Part shown: piece by piece, positions 1 through 5,267 of the stretch
Position numbering within the stretch: position 1 is the first letter of the stretch
How the letters are laid out: each line of letters begins with the position of its first letter
Assembly: GCA_030596145.1 (NCBI GenBank)
Contig: JAUVKS010000083.1
Span: 1 to 7,536 of the forward strand
DNA: 7,536 nt
Reading direction: 5' to 3'
From: Pseudomonadota bacterium
GTDB taxonomy: Bacteria > Desulfobacterota > Syntrophia > Syntrophales > JADFWA01
Notes under the pieces: model-generated
Told to the model about the DNA's origin: nothing
Database searches by the model: none
The model's input: only the letters and a program-made list of their open reading frames with translations
Position numbers and translations under genes: made by a program

Positions 1-499
1 CAAACTTGACCCTTTCTCGCAGGTTATGAACCAGCCTCTTTGCTACGTTGTTCTTTCCTGTTATTTTACCGACATCCAATACCATATCGAATATCTCATC
101 CAAACTTGTGGGATTAACCACATAAACGGGAAGGCCGACTCGTTCCAACTGTTCAACAGTTGCCTTTCTGTTTCCGTCGGCGTTGCCTATGATCAGATCC
201 GGATTGAGAGAGACAACCTTTTCAAGAGAGATGTTGACATAACTGCCAACGCGCGGTTTCGACCTGGCGGCTTCAGGATAATCACTGAATGTGGTTACCC
301 CGACAATCGCTTTGTCCAGACCAAGAGCGAAAAGTGTTTCCGTTATACTGGGTGCAAGGGATACTATCCTTTTCGGAGATGGAGGAATATTAACTTTTCT
401 TCCCATCTCATCAATGTAAACGTCTGCGTAGATTGCTGATGGGGAAAAGAGAATTAATAATATCAGAAGAATTTTTATTCTGTAGTTGTTTGTCATCAT
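1..499 (-). CDS. btuF: Periplasmic corrinoid/metal-chelate ABC transporter binding protein, BtuF-like (3' part outside the window)
   Basis: Only the first 166 codons are present; the reading frame is open to the window edge. I found it by translating the minus strand directly. Residues 1-25 form a signal peptide: a basic start (NNYRIK), a leucine/isoleucine-rich core, and a probable signal peptidase I site after SAIYA. There is no lipobox cysteine, so a soluble periplasmic protein is expected. The mature part starts with the class III binding-protein pattern: DEMGRKV, then RIVSLAPSITETLFALG (about 44-60), GVTTFSDYP (67-75), KPRVG (81-85) and NPDLIIG (99-105). This family captures vitamin B12, cobinamide, haem or ferric siderophores for an ABC importer. 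The vitamin B12 assignment is inferred from its place 74 bp downstream of cobC. Two ATGs lie in tandem (499 and 496), and neither has a strong ribosome site. The family is certain; substrate specificity is not, because the C-terminal half cannot be seen. Confidence 0.85.
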   Translation of the reverse strand, partial: MMTNNYRIKILLILLILFSPSAIYADVYIDEMGRKVNIPPSPKRIVSLAPSITETLFALGLDKAIVGVTTFSDYPEAARSKPRVGSYVNISLEKVVSLNPDLIIGNADGNRKATVEQLERVGLPVYVVNPTSLDEIFDMVLDVGKITGKNNVAKRLVHNLRERVKF

Positions 500-524
500 G
501 TTTACAAGTATCGCACGCCAAGTG

Positions 525-530
525 TGTCAA
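525..530 (-). promoter_or_regulatory. Possible -35 hexamer (TTGACA) upstream of the btuF-like gene
   Basis: A perfect TTGACA lies on the minus strand 26 bp before the first ATG of the btuF-like gene, at the outer edge of the palindromic element in this gap. No good -10 box follows at 16-18 bp. The nearest TATAAT-like hexamer, GATACT, is only about 12 bp away. It is therefore listed only as a possible promoter part. Confidence 0.2.
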
Positions 531-575
531 AATCCTCCTCGGTCCCCCTTTAGCAAAGGGGGGTTAGGGGGGATT
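529..575. repeat. Palindromic intergenic element, CCCCCTTT-loop-AAAGGGGG type (copy 1)
   Basis: An 8 bp perfect stem, cccccttt (544-551) and aaaggggg (555-562), closes over the 3 nt loop agc. It is flanked by aatcctcc on the left and aggggggatt on the right. A second copy in the same orientation, with the same stem, another loop (cat) and similar flanks, lies at 3311-3349. The right end overlaps the TAA stop of cobC by two bases. No T-run follows the stem on either strand, so it does not look like an intrinsic terminator. By recall, similar elements are common between genes in some Desulfobacterota and Nitrospirota genomes; that needs a search to confirm. Confidence 0.75.
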
Positions 576-1182
576 AAAAAGTTTGTCCATTCATCAACTT
601 AACAACGGCAAATTCGGGAAAGTAATCTATGATATTGAGGCAGCCGTAGTCCTGCTCAATGGAGTAGATATTATTGAGGTCAAGTTTTATGACATCTGCA
701 AGTATTACTCGATTGACCGCCCCATGAGCAACCAACACAATTCTTTTTCCGCGGTTTGCCCCCAAAATCTCCTTCAGGGCAGGAATAACCCTTCCAGACA
801 TATCACGGATGCTTTCCCCCCCGGGTATCTTGTAATCGGCTATCTTTTTTCTCCACTCATCAAGGGCTCCAGGAAATTCCCCTTCTATTTCATTTGCAGT
901 CAACCCCTCCCACAATTTTATATCCAATTCGCTCAGGGCAGGGTAAACTCGGTGGACAAGATCATGCTTTGCTGCAATTATTTCGGCCCCTCTTGTTGCC
1001 CGGATTAAATCACTGCAATAAACACCTGCCAGATTTTCATTCTTGAGCCTGACCGCAACCGCCTCCATCTGGCTGATTCCAAGTTCAGTTATGTCTACGT
1101 CCTTCTGGCCGTTGTATGTTCTTTCGGAAAAGTTCGTTACCTGACCATGCCTAATAAGATATAATCTAGTGTAAGTATCCAA
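574..1182 (-). CDS. cobC: Alpha-ribazole-5'-phosphate phosphatase (histidine phosphatase superfamily)
   Basis: The 202-residue product belongs to the histidine phosphatase (phosphoglycerate mutase-like) family. The phosphate-accepting histidine is in LIRHGQ (His12), followed by SDLIRA (57-62), the acidic SELDIKLWEG (84-93, Glu85 and nearby) and the second catalytic histidine in VAHG (His153). In the cobalamin pathway this enzyme removes the 5'-phosphate from alpha-ribazole phosphate or from adenosylcobalamin phosphate in the cytoplasm. The assignment within a broad family rests on its place directly after cobS, cobT and cobU. The TTG at 1182 is chosen as start because GGAGG lies 4 nt upstream and because the protein then starts MDTYTRLYLIRHG, the usual distance to the motif. 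An upstream TTG at 1215 would add 11 residues with no ribosome site. No in-frame ATG lies near the start. CobZ-type phosphatases do the same step but are unrelated in sequence. Confidence 0.88.
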   Translation of the reverse strand: MDTYTRLYLIRHGQVTNFSERTYNGQKDVDITELGISQMEAVAVRLKNENLAGVYCSDLIRATRGAEIIAAKHDLVHRVYPALSELDIKLWEGLTANEIEGEFPGALDEWRKKIADYKIPGGESIRDMSGRVIPALKEILGANRGKRIVLVAHGAVNRVILADVIKLDLNNIYSIEQDYGCLNIIDYFPEFAVVKLMNGQTF

Positions 1183-1226
1183 ACTTCCTCCATACCCCAA
1201 ATAAAATAACAGCAATTTGAATTATT

Positions 1227-1262
1227 TCCTCTCCCCTGGAGGGAAAGGGAAGGGTGAGGGGA
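1227..1262. repeat. Purine/pyrimidine-biased intergenic element between cobS and cobC
   Basis: The plus strand reads a pyrimidine block ctcccct followed by a long purine stretch with only one break (gagggaaagggaagggtgagggg). It resembles a common dispersed intergenic sequence with the form CCCTCACCC...AGGGGAGAGG on the minus strand. The hairpin potential is weak (tccc/ggga around ctgga). It is called by resemblance only, and a genome-wide search would show whether it is repeated. Confidence 0.45.
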
Positions 1263-1283
1263 AATCAGACTAAATTTTCACCC

Positions 1284-1314
1284 CCTCCTTAATCCTCCCC
1301 CTCGAGGGGGAGGA
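1284..1314. repeat. Perfect 22 bp palindrome in the cobS-cobC gap
   Basis: Positions 1294-1313 read cctccccctcgagggggagg, a perfect 10+10 palindrome with no loop, extended by one more t/a pair to 1293-1314. It is preceded by a direct echo of its own left arm, ccccctcctt. In RNA it would need a loop taken from the centre (ctcgag). No T-run follows on the minus strand, so a terminator role is not supported by sequence. Confidence 0.7.
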
Positions 1315-1325
1315 AACCATTTTAG

Positions 1326-1339
1326 ATGCCCTGCCCTAC
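1326..1339 (-). repeat. Partial GTAGGGC-type element just after cobS
   Basis: On the minus strand GTAGGGCAGGGCAT begins about 10 bp after the cobS stop. It shares the 9-mer GGGCAGGGC, in the same orientation, with the larger double-hairpin element at 2121-2182, and the GTAGGG start with the elements after cobU and in front of cobT. It is probably a remnant of the same sequence family. Confidence 0.45.
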
Positions 1340-1349
1340 ATTGAACATT

Positions 1350-2090
1350 TTATGTAAAAAGTGCACAGATCATCAGAAGTGTAATAACCTCGTTGATCTC
1401 ATTGGCTGCACCCATAATGTCTCCCGTTACACCCCCGATACGCTTTTTGAAAAAGAGACCGAAAAGAAATGTTAGTCCCGCAATGGCCAGCAATATCACC
1501 AACCCGTTGAGCCGAAATAAACCAAGTAATATGACAGCGGTTATAAGCGTGGAAATAATATATTCTTTTTTCCCGGCAAATTGGGTGAAGGCAAGTGCCG
1601 TCCCATGGCCGGATCTGGCATAGCTGAAGCACGCAGCCAGTTGAACCGTCGACCATCTTCCTAAGACAGGCATTATCAGGAGTGTTCGGTCTTTAATTTC
1701 CGGATGTACCTCCATCAAAGCAAATGTCTTCAAAATCAAAAGGAGTATCAAACCAACTACGGCAAAGGAACCGATTTGACTGTCCCTCATGATGGCGAGG
1801 GTCTTCTCTTTATCTTTTCCACCGGCCAGACCGTCAATCGTATCGGCAAAACCGTCCAGATGAAAGGCGCCTGCAAGTATCACCAGTGCTACAATAACAA
1901 GTATATCCACGAGGGATGCGGGAAGGATGTAGTTGAAGACTGTTCTTACGGCCACGAGTAGCAGACCGATAAGGAGACCGACCAGGGGGAAATAGGCCAT
2001 TGACTTGCCAAGTTTTCCCTCTGTAATATCAAAACCTTTTGATATCCTGATTATGGTGAGAAACTGCAGTGCAGTGAGAAATCCCTTCAT
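1350..2090 (-). CDS. cobS: Adenosylcobinamide-GDP ribazoletransferase (cobalamin synthase)
   Basis: The 246-residue, very hydrophobic protein has several membrane spans, for example around 33-56, 61-76, 108-126, 178-190 and 194-213. It carries the CobS hallmarks in order: HLDGFADTIDG (77-87), the acidic motif expected to bind metal and substrate; MRDSQIGSFA (101-110); and GGVTGDIMGAANEINE (219-234) near the C-terminus. CobS joins AdoCbi-GDP to alpha-ribazole or its phosphate at the inner membrane, giving adenosylcobalamin or its phosphate plus GMP. The length is normal for the family. The ATG at 2090 is chosen because the protein then begins MKGFLTALQFLT, the usual CobS start. The frame stays open upstream to 2147, but that part would be encoded by the palindromic element at 2121-2182 and is not family-like. 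The ribosome site is weak. It lies 89 bp after cobT. Confidence 0.95.
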   Translation of the reverse strand: MKGFLTALQFLTIIRISKGFDITEGKLGKSMAYFPLVGLLIGLLLVAVRTVFNYILPASLVDILVIVALVILAGAFHLDGFADTIDGLAGGKDKEKTLAIMRDSQIGSFAVVGLILLLILKTFALMEVHPEIKDRTLLIMPVLGRWSTVQLAACFSYARSGHGTALAFTQFAGKKEYIISTLITAVILLGLFRLNGLVILLAIAGLTFLFGLFFKKRIGGVTGDIMGAANEINEVITLLMICALFT

Positions 2091-2120
2091 TATTTTAGCA
2101 TCTTGTCCATAGCAACAGTT

Positions 2121-2182
2121 GTAGTACAGGGCATTAGCCCTGCCCAATTTGCGGGAAACAACAGGGCTTCAGCCCTACGCTA
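2121..2182. repeat. Double-hairpin intergenic element between cobT and cobS
   Basis: There are two small stems in tandem: cagggc (2127-2132)/gccctg (2137-2142) with loop atta, and agggct (2163-2168)/agccct (2171-2176) with loop tc. The whole is bounded by gtag (2121-2124) and ctac (2179-2182), which are themselves complementary. The cobT stop codon (TAG, 2182-2180) lies inside the terminal GTAG on the minus strand. The element fills most of the gap between cobT and cobS, including part of any upstream extension of cobS. It could be a folded RNA processing or stability element; no T-run is present. Confidence 0.7.
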
Positions 2183-3235
2183 CAGCGCCGTATCCACGCC
2201 TGCCGATTCAAAGGTTGCCATCTCAGTCATGATCTTTACGGACGCTTCGATTATTGACATGGCTATGGCCGCGCCTGTTCCCTCCCCCAATCTCATATCT
2301 AAATCCAGGATCGGCCCCTGCCCGAGCTTGTCGAGCATCTGCTTATGTCCGGCTTCCGAAGAAAGATGAGAGTAGAACAGATATTCATTTATCGTGGGAT
2401 TCAACGCAACGGCTATCAGGGCACCTGCTGTGGAGATAAAACCATCCACAACCACCGGTATGCGGTGGAAGGCGCACCCGATGATAAGCCCGGCTATTCC
2501 ACCTATCTCAAAGCCACCTACTTTGGCCAGGACATCTACGGGATCTTCAGTATCCGGTCGGTTTAAGTTTATGGCCTTTTCTATCACATCTGCTTTTTTC
2601 TGGAGAGTTGCATTATCAATACCGGTACCCCTGCCGGTTACCTCCCTGGCTGGCAGACCGGTAAATACGCACAGAATTGCACTGGAAGGGGTGGTGTTTC
2701 CTATCCCCATTTCTCCCGTTCCTATGATATCCACACCCTTTCCGGCACACTCATCCACCAGATCGATACCGGTTTTTATTGACTTTAATGCCTCCTCATA
2801 AGTCATGGCAGGGCCTATCGCAAAATTCTTTGTTCCGTAGCCTGTTTTGTTAATAACAAAACCTTCGGCAGGTTCAAAGTCATGATTCACGCCGATGTCC
2901 ACAACCGTTACTTCGGCCCCCACATGCTTTGCAAGGACATTTATGGCAGCCCCTCCGGCTAACATATTCAGAACCATCTGAATGGTGACCTCCCCGGGGT
3001 AGGCGCTCACACCCTCCTCCACAACACCATGGTCACCGGCAAAGGTAAATATCATCTTCCTGTCAATGGACGGATTCAAGTCCTCCTTGATAGCCGCATA
3101 CCGCTGGGCAACTATTTCAAGTTTGCCAAGGCTTTCAAGCGGTTTTGTAAGACTGTTCAATCTTAATTTTGCCCTCTTCAGGTAATCTTTGTCCACCGGT
3201 CGAATGCAACTCAATATTTTCTGCAAATTCTCCAC
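2180..3235 (-). CDS. cobT: Nicotinate-nucleotide--dimethylbenzimidazole phosphoribosyltransferase
   Basis: The 351-residue cytoplasmic enzyme transfers the ribose phosphate of nicotinate mononucleotide to 5,6-dimethylbenzimidazole, giving alpha-ribazole-5'-phosphate. Family marks in order are LNSLTKPLESLGKLE (26-40), FAGDHGVVEEGVSAYP (65-80), the glycine-rich TGEMGIGNTT (173-182, with Glu175), GRGTG (201-205), VVVDGFISTAGAL (261-273), SHLSSEAGH (289-297) and LGEGTGAA (316-323). Glu318 of the last motif matches the catalytic glutamate known as Glu317 in the Salmonella enzyme, and Glu175 matches its Glu174. Length is normal. The GTG at 3235 is chosen as start because AGGAG lies 6 nt upstream and the protein then starts at the usual distance from LTKPL. 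A longer frame from an ATG at 3328 would translate two palindromic elements and is rejected. The C-terminus AGVDTAL runs into the element at 2121-2182, which supplies the TAG stop. Confidence 0.96.
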   Translation of the reverse strand: MENLQKILSCIRPVDKDYLKRAKLRLNSLTKPLESLGKLEIVAQRYAAIKEDLNPSIDRKMIFTFAGDHGVVEEGVSAYPGEVTIQMVLNMLAGGAAINVLAKHVGAEVTVVDIGVNHDFEPAEGFVINKTGYGTKNFAIGPAMTYEEALKSIKTGIDLVDECAGKGVDIIGTGEMGIGNTTPSSAILCVFTGLPAREVTGRGTGIDNATLQKKADVIEKAINLNRPDTEDPVDVLAKVGGFEIGGIAGLIIGCAFHRIPVVVDGFISTAGALIAVALNPTINEYLFYSHLSSEAGHKQMLDKLGQGPILDLDMRLGEGTGAAIAMSIIEASVKIMTEMATFESAGVDTAL

Positions 3236-3241
3236 TGTTTT

Positions 3242-3246
3242 CTCCT
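3242..3246 (-). promoter_or_regulatory. Ribosome binding site that fixes the cobT GTG start
   Basis: AGGAG on the minus strand, followed by AAAACA and then GTG at 3235, gives a 6 nt spacing. It decides for the GTG over an ATG 31 codons upstream that has no such site. Confidence 0.8.
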
Positions 3247-3253
3247 GATCTTT

Positions 3254-3297
3254 GTAGGGGCTGACGTCTGCCTGTGCGTGTCCGCACGCAGACAGGC
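3254..3297. repeat. GTAGGGGC-led inverted repeat upstream of cobT
   Basis: It starts gtaggggc and then forms an imperfect stem: gcctgt (3270-3275) plus gcgtg (3276-3280) pair with cacgc (3285-3289) and acaggc (3292-3297). The loop is tccg, with a two-base bulge (ag) on the right arm. It ends 19 bp before the cobT start region and just ahead of its ribosome site in transcript order. By recall it resembles a dispersed repeat with alternating GTGCGTG/CACGC arms. Confidence 0.65.
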
Positions 3298-3310
3298 TCT
3301 CATCGGCCCG

Positions 3311-3349
3311 ATTCCTCCCCCCTTTCATAAAGGGGGATAGAAGGGGATT
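3311..3349. repeat. Palindromic intergenic element, CCCCCTTT-loop-AAAGGGGG type (copy 2)
   Basis: The perfect 8 bp stem, cccccttt (3318-3325) and aaaggggg (3329-3336), has the loop cat. The flanks attcctcc and aaggggatt match copy 1 at 529-575 in order and orientation. It sits between cobU and cobT. The differing loops with a conserved stem suggest that the fold matters. Confidence 0.75.
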
Positions 3350-3350
3350 G

Positions 3351-3376
3351 GGGCCCGTTCGGGGAACGGGCCCTAC
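3351..3376. repeat. Perfect 10 bp stem hairpin overlapping the cobU stop
   Basis: gggcccgttc (3351-3360) pairs perfectly with gaacgggccc (3364-3373) around the loop ggg. On the minus strand it begins GTAGGGCCC, and its TAG is the cobU stop codon (3375-3373). This is a strong hairpin, but it is followed by CAATCCCCTTC rather than a T-run, so intrinsic termination is unlikely. RNA 3'-end protection or partial polarity between cobU and cobT are possible roles. Confidence 0.75.
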
Positions 3377-3888
3377 TTTATCCTGACAGGTATGCCGGAA
3401 AGGAGGGCATAAACTTCATCTGCCGCACCTGCCATTCTTTGGTTGAGAAAGCCAAGTTGATCCCTGTATACCCTTGCCAGTCTATTATCCGGGACTATTC
3501 CCATTCCGACCTCGTTGGAAACGACTATGATCGTCCCCTCAAACTTATCTATACTTAAAAAGAAATCATCCAACATTTCTGATATTTTTTCATCCTGATC
3601 CGGATATTCAAGGAGGAGATTGGACATCCAGAGGGTCAAGCAATCAACAAGTATTGTCTTGTATGAATTTTTGACTGATTTCAGCGCTCTTCCGAGATAA
3701 ATTGGCTCCTCCACGGTATCCCACCGGTTACCCCTCTGCTCCCGGTGATTTTGAATCCTATGACTCATTTCCTCATCAAAGGCCTGAGCAGTGGCTAAAA
3801 AGAGCCTCTTTCCCTCCAACTTTTCCGCCTGATCCTGAGCAAAATCACTTTTACCGCTCCTGGCTCCACCTGTTACAAAAATAATCAT
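3373..3888 (-). CDS. cobU: Bifunctional adenosylcobinamide kinase / adenosylcobinamide-phosphate guanylyltransferase
   Basis: The 171-residue cytoplasmic enzyme phosphorylates adenosylcobinamide and then transfers GMP from GTP to give AdoCbi-GDP, the substrate of CobS. It starts with a family-typical Walker A, TGGARSGKS (6-14). His48 in NHREQR (47-52) is placed like the histidine that carries GMP in the Salmonella protein. VDCLTLWMSN (81-90) and VSNEVGMGIVP (123-133) are the other CobU hallmarks, and the C-terminal region has the usual FLNQRMAGAADEV. It is slightly shorter than the enterobacterial protein but complete. The ATG at 3888 begins MIIFVTGGARSGKS, a normal start. It lies 3 bp after the dgt stop, with its weak ribosome site (AGGGAAT) inside the end of dgt, so translational coupling is likely. 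The stop codon is part of the hairpin at 3351-3376. Confidence 0.96.
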   Translation of the reverse strand: MIIFVTGGARSGKSDFAQDQAEKLEGKRLFLATAQAFDEEMSHRIQNHREQRGNRWDTVEEPIYLGRALKSVKNSYKTILVDCLTLWMSNLLLEYPDQDEKISEMLDDFFLSIDKFEGTIIVVSNEVGMGIVPDNRLARVYRDQLGFLNQRMAGAADEVYALLSGIPVRIK

Positions 3889-3891
3889 ATT

Positions 3892-5094
3892 CTATTCCCT
3901 GAATTCAAACATCACCTTTTCATATGGTTCAAACATCATCTGATAAAGATCCATGGCATACCGGTCGGTCATTCCCGATATATAATCGGCTATAACCCTG
4001 CGCTTGTCTTTCCTGTTCTGTGCCGTTTCATGGTCGGTTTTAAATGACTTCGGCAGCATCTCAGGCCCTTTTTCAAGATGTTCGAAAAGCCTTTGAATTA
4101 TCAGCCTTCCCTTCTCGTTCATTATGCACACCTGCGGTTTTTTGTATACGTTTTCCATCAGAAATTGCTGCAGCTTTCTGAAATCTTCCAGATCCTTAAT
4201 CGGTACGGCAACGATGGCGGCATCCGTTTTACGGGCATCATGTACCGATTCTATTTTGTAGTTTGTCAGGTTTTCCAGGGTCTTTTCTATAGCCGCTATA
4301 TTTGTTTCCTCTATCAGGGTTCTGACGAGCAACCGTGCCTGCTTTGTCGTGTCCAGATCTTCGAAGCCGAGGTATCTCCCCCTGCATGTTGTAAGAACCC
4401 TATCGACAAGGGGATTGCCCAGAACCTTGATCTCCTGCATGGAGAGGTAACCCGCGTTCAATGCATCTTCAATATCGTGGGCGCAATATGCAAGCGGATC
4501 TGCAATGTTGACAACCTGTGACTCCAGTGATGGCATCGGAAATTGCTTGAATTCGCCCAGGATTTCCGGATTATCATAAACAGATTCATGACGGGCTATC
4601 CCTTCCCTCGTTTCATAACAGAGATTCAGACCATCATAATCCTGGTATCTCTTCTCCAGTATATCCACGACTCTCAGGCTTTGCAGGTTGTGCTCGAATC
4701 CGCCATCATCCTTCATGATTTCATTCAGCGTTTCTTCCCCTGCGTGTCCGAATGGAGTATGGCCGAGGTCGTGCGCGTAGGATATCGCTTCGCACAGGTC
4801 TTCATTCAAGCCGAAAGCTCTTGCAAGGGTTCTGGCGTGTTGAGCCACCTCAAGGGTATGGGTCAATCTGGTTCTGTAAAAATCTCCCTCGCTGATCAGG
4901 AACACCTGGGTCTTATATTGAAGGTCCTTGAAGGCCTTCGAATAGAGAATTCTGTCCCTGTCCCTCTGGAAACAGACCCTGTAATCATCCGGTTCATCTC
5001 CGTGGAGAGTTCTCCCTATACTTTGGGAACTCTTTGTCGCGTAGGAGGCTAAACTATTTTTTTCTATTTCTTCAAGTCTTTCTCTTGGGTTCAT
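3892..5094 (-). CDS. dgt: Deoxyguanosinetriphosphate triphosphohydrolase-like protein (HD domain)
   Basis: The 400-residue protein belongs to the dGTPase branch of the HD phosphohydrolases, which split dNTPs, often dGTP, into nucleoside and tripolyphosphate. The signature FQRDRDRILYSKAF (42-55) is followed by TRLTHTLEVAQ (75-85), AHDLGHTPFGHAGE (107-120) and NIADPLAYCAHDIEDA (196-211), which supply the HD metal ligands (His79, His108/Asp109 and an aspartate near 207). Regions after 240 match the helical C-terminal part of the type II-like family. The ATG at 5094 gives the usual start MNPRERLEEIEK with GAGAGGAG close upstream. A TTG at 5121 would add nine residues. Its stop is 3 bp before cobU, so the two are probably one transcript. 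The real substrate range cannot be read from sequence. It may be a housekeeping dNTP regulator, or a defence dNTPase given the restriction-type gene upstream. Confidence 0.93.
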   Translation of the reverse strand: MNPRERLEEIEKNSLASYATKSSQSIGRTLHGDEPDDYRVCFQRDRDRILYSKAFKDLQYKTQVFLISEGDFYRTRLTHTLEVAQHARTLARAFGLNEDLCEAISYAHDLGHTPFGHAGEETLNEIMKDDGGFEHNLQSLRVVDILEKRYQDYDGLNLCYETREGIARHESVYDNPEILGEFKQFPMPSLESQVVNIADPLAYCAHDIEDALNAGYLSMQEIKVLGNPLVDRVLTTCRGRYLGFEDLDTTKQARLLVRTLIEETNIAAIEKTLENLTNYKIESVHDARKTDAAIVAVPIKDLEDFRKLQQFLMENVYKKPQVCIMNEKGRLIIQRLFEHLEKGPEMLPKSFKTDHETAQNRKDKRRVIADYISGMTDRYAMDLYQMMFEPYEKVMFEFRE

Positions 5095-5117
5095 TTCTCC
5101 TCTCACATTCAGACAAA

Positions 5118-5165
5118 TCAATCTTGATTAAGCCGATTCGTTTCCGGCTCTTTCATGATAGTCAC
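5118..5165 (-). CDS. Doubtful 15-residue leader ORF upstream of dgt
   Basis: GTG at 5165 is preceded by AAGGAG with 4 nt spacing and opens a frame of 15 codons (VTIMKEPETNRLNQD) ending in TGA at 5118. That TGA overlaps a TTG in frame with dgt (TTGA). It is too short for coding statistics and I recognise no family. It could be a leader peptide coupled to dgt, the remnant of a lost gene, or chance. Confidence 0.2.
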   Translation of the reverse strand: MTIMKEPETNRLNQD

Positions 5166-5229
5166 CAAACTCCTTTATCTTGGTTACTCCTCAAAAAGGC
5201 AAAGTTTGTAATAAAAGTTAACCAGCCCC

Positions 5230-5248
5230 TGATATCCCTTTGATATCA
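5230..5248. promoter_or_regulatory. Inverted repeat between the res-like gene and dgt
   Basis: tgatatc (5230-5236) and gatatca (5242-5248) form a perfect 7 bp inverted repeat around ccttt, 20 bp after the res-like stop and about 136 bp before dgt. It could be an operator for dgt or a small hairpin at the end of the upstream transcript. No T-run follows within the usual distance, and no convincing -35/-10 pair was found in the 173 bp gap. Confidence 0.3.
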
Positions 5249-5267
5249 CAGAATGATCACGCAATCC

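Noticed and set aside
26..439. Plus-strand ORF of 137 codons at the left end
   Set aside because: It is antisense to the btuF-like gene, whose minus-strand translation has a signal peptide and clear family motifs; the plus-strand product resembles nothing.
2091..2147. N-terminal extension of cobS to 2147
   Set aside because: The added residues come from the double-hairpin element; MKGFLTALQFLT at 2090 is the usual CobS start.
3236..3328. N-terminal extension of cobT to an ATG at 3328
   Set aside because: The extra 31 codons would be translated from two palindromic elements, have no ribosome site and no match to the family; the GTG at 3235 has a well-spaced AGGAG.
3351..3376. Rho-independent terminator after cobU
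   Set aside because: The stem is strong but no T-run follows on the minus strand, and cobT follows in the same pathway. The same holds for the elements at 529-575 and 3311-3349.
529..3376. CRISPR array
   Set aside because: The repeats are different families in separate intergenic gaps, with no regular spacing or spacer pattern.
4078..5052. Two long plus-strand ORFs (4078-4521 and 4543-5052)
   Set aside because: Both lie antisense to the well-supported dgt gene and their products show no recognisable motif.
5095..5267. Cobalamin riboswitch ahead of the dgt-cob transcript
   Set aside because: I looked for the B12-box core (GCCACTG) and the other conserved riboswitch blocks on the minus strand here and in the cob gaps and found none; at 173 bp the gap is also short for the full fold.
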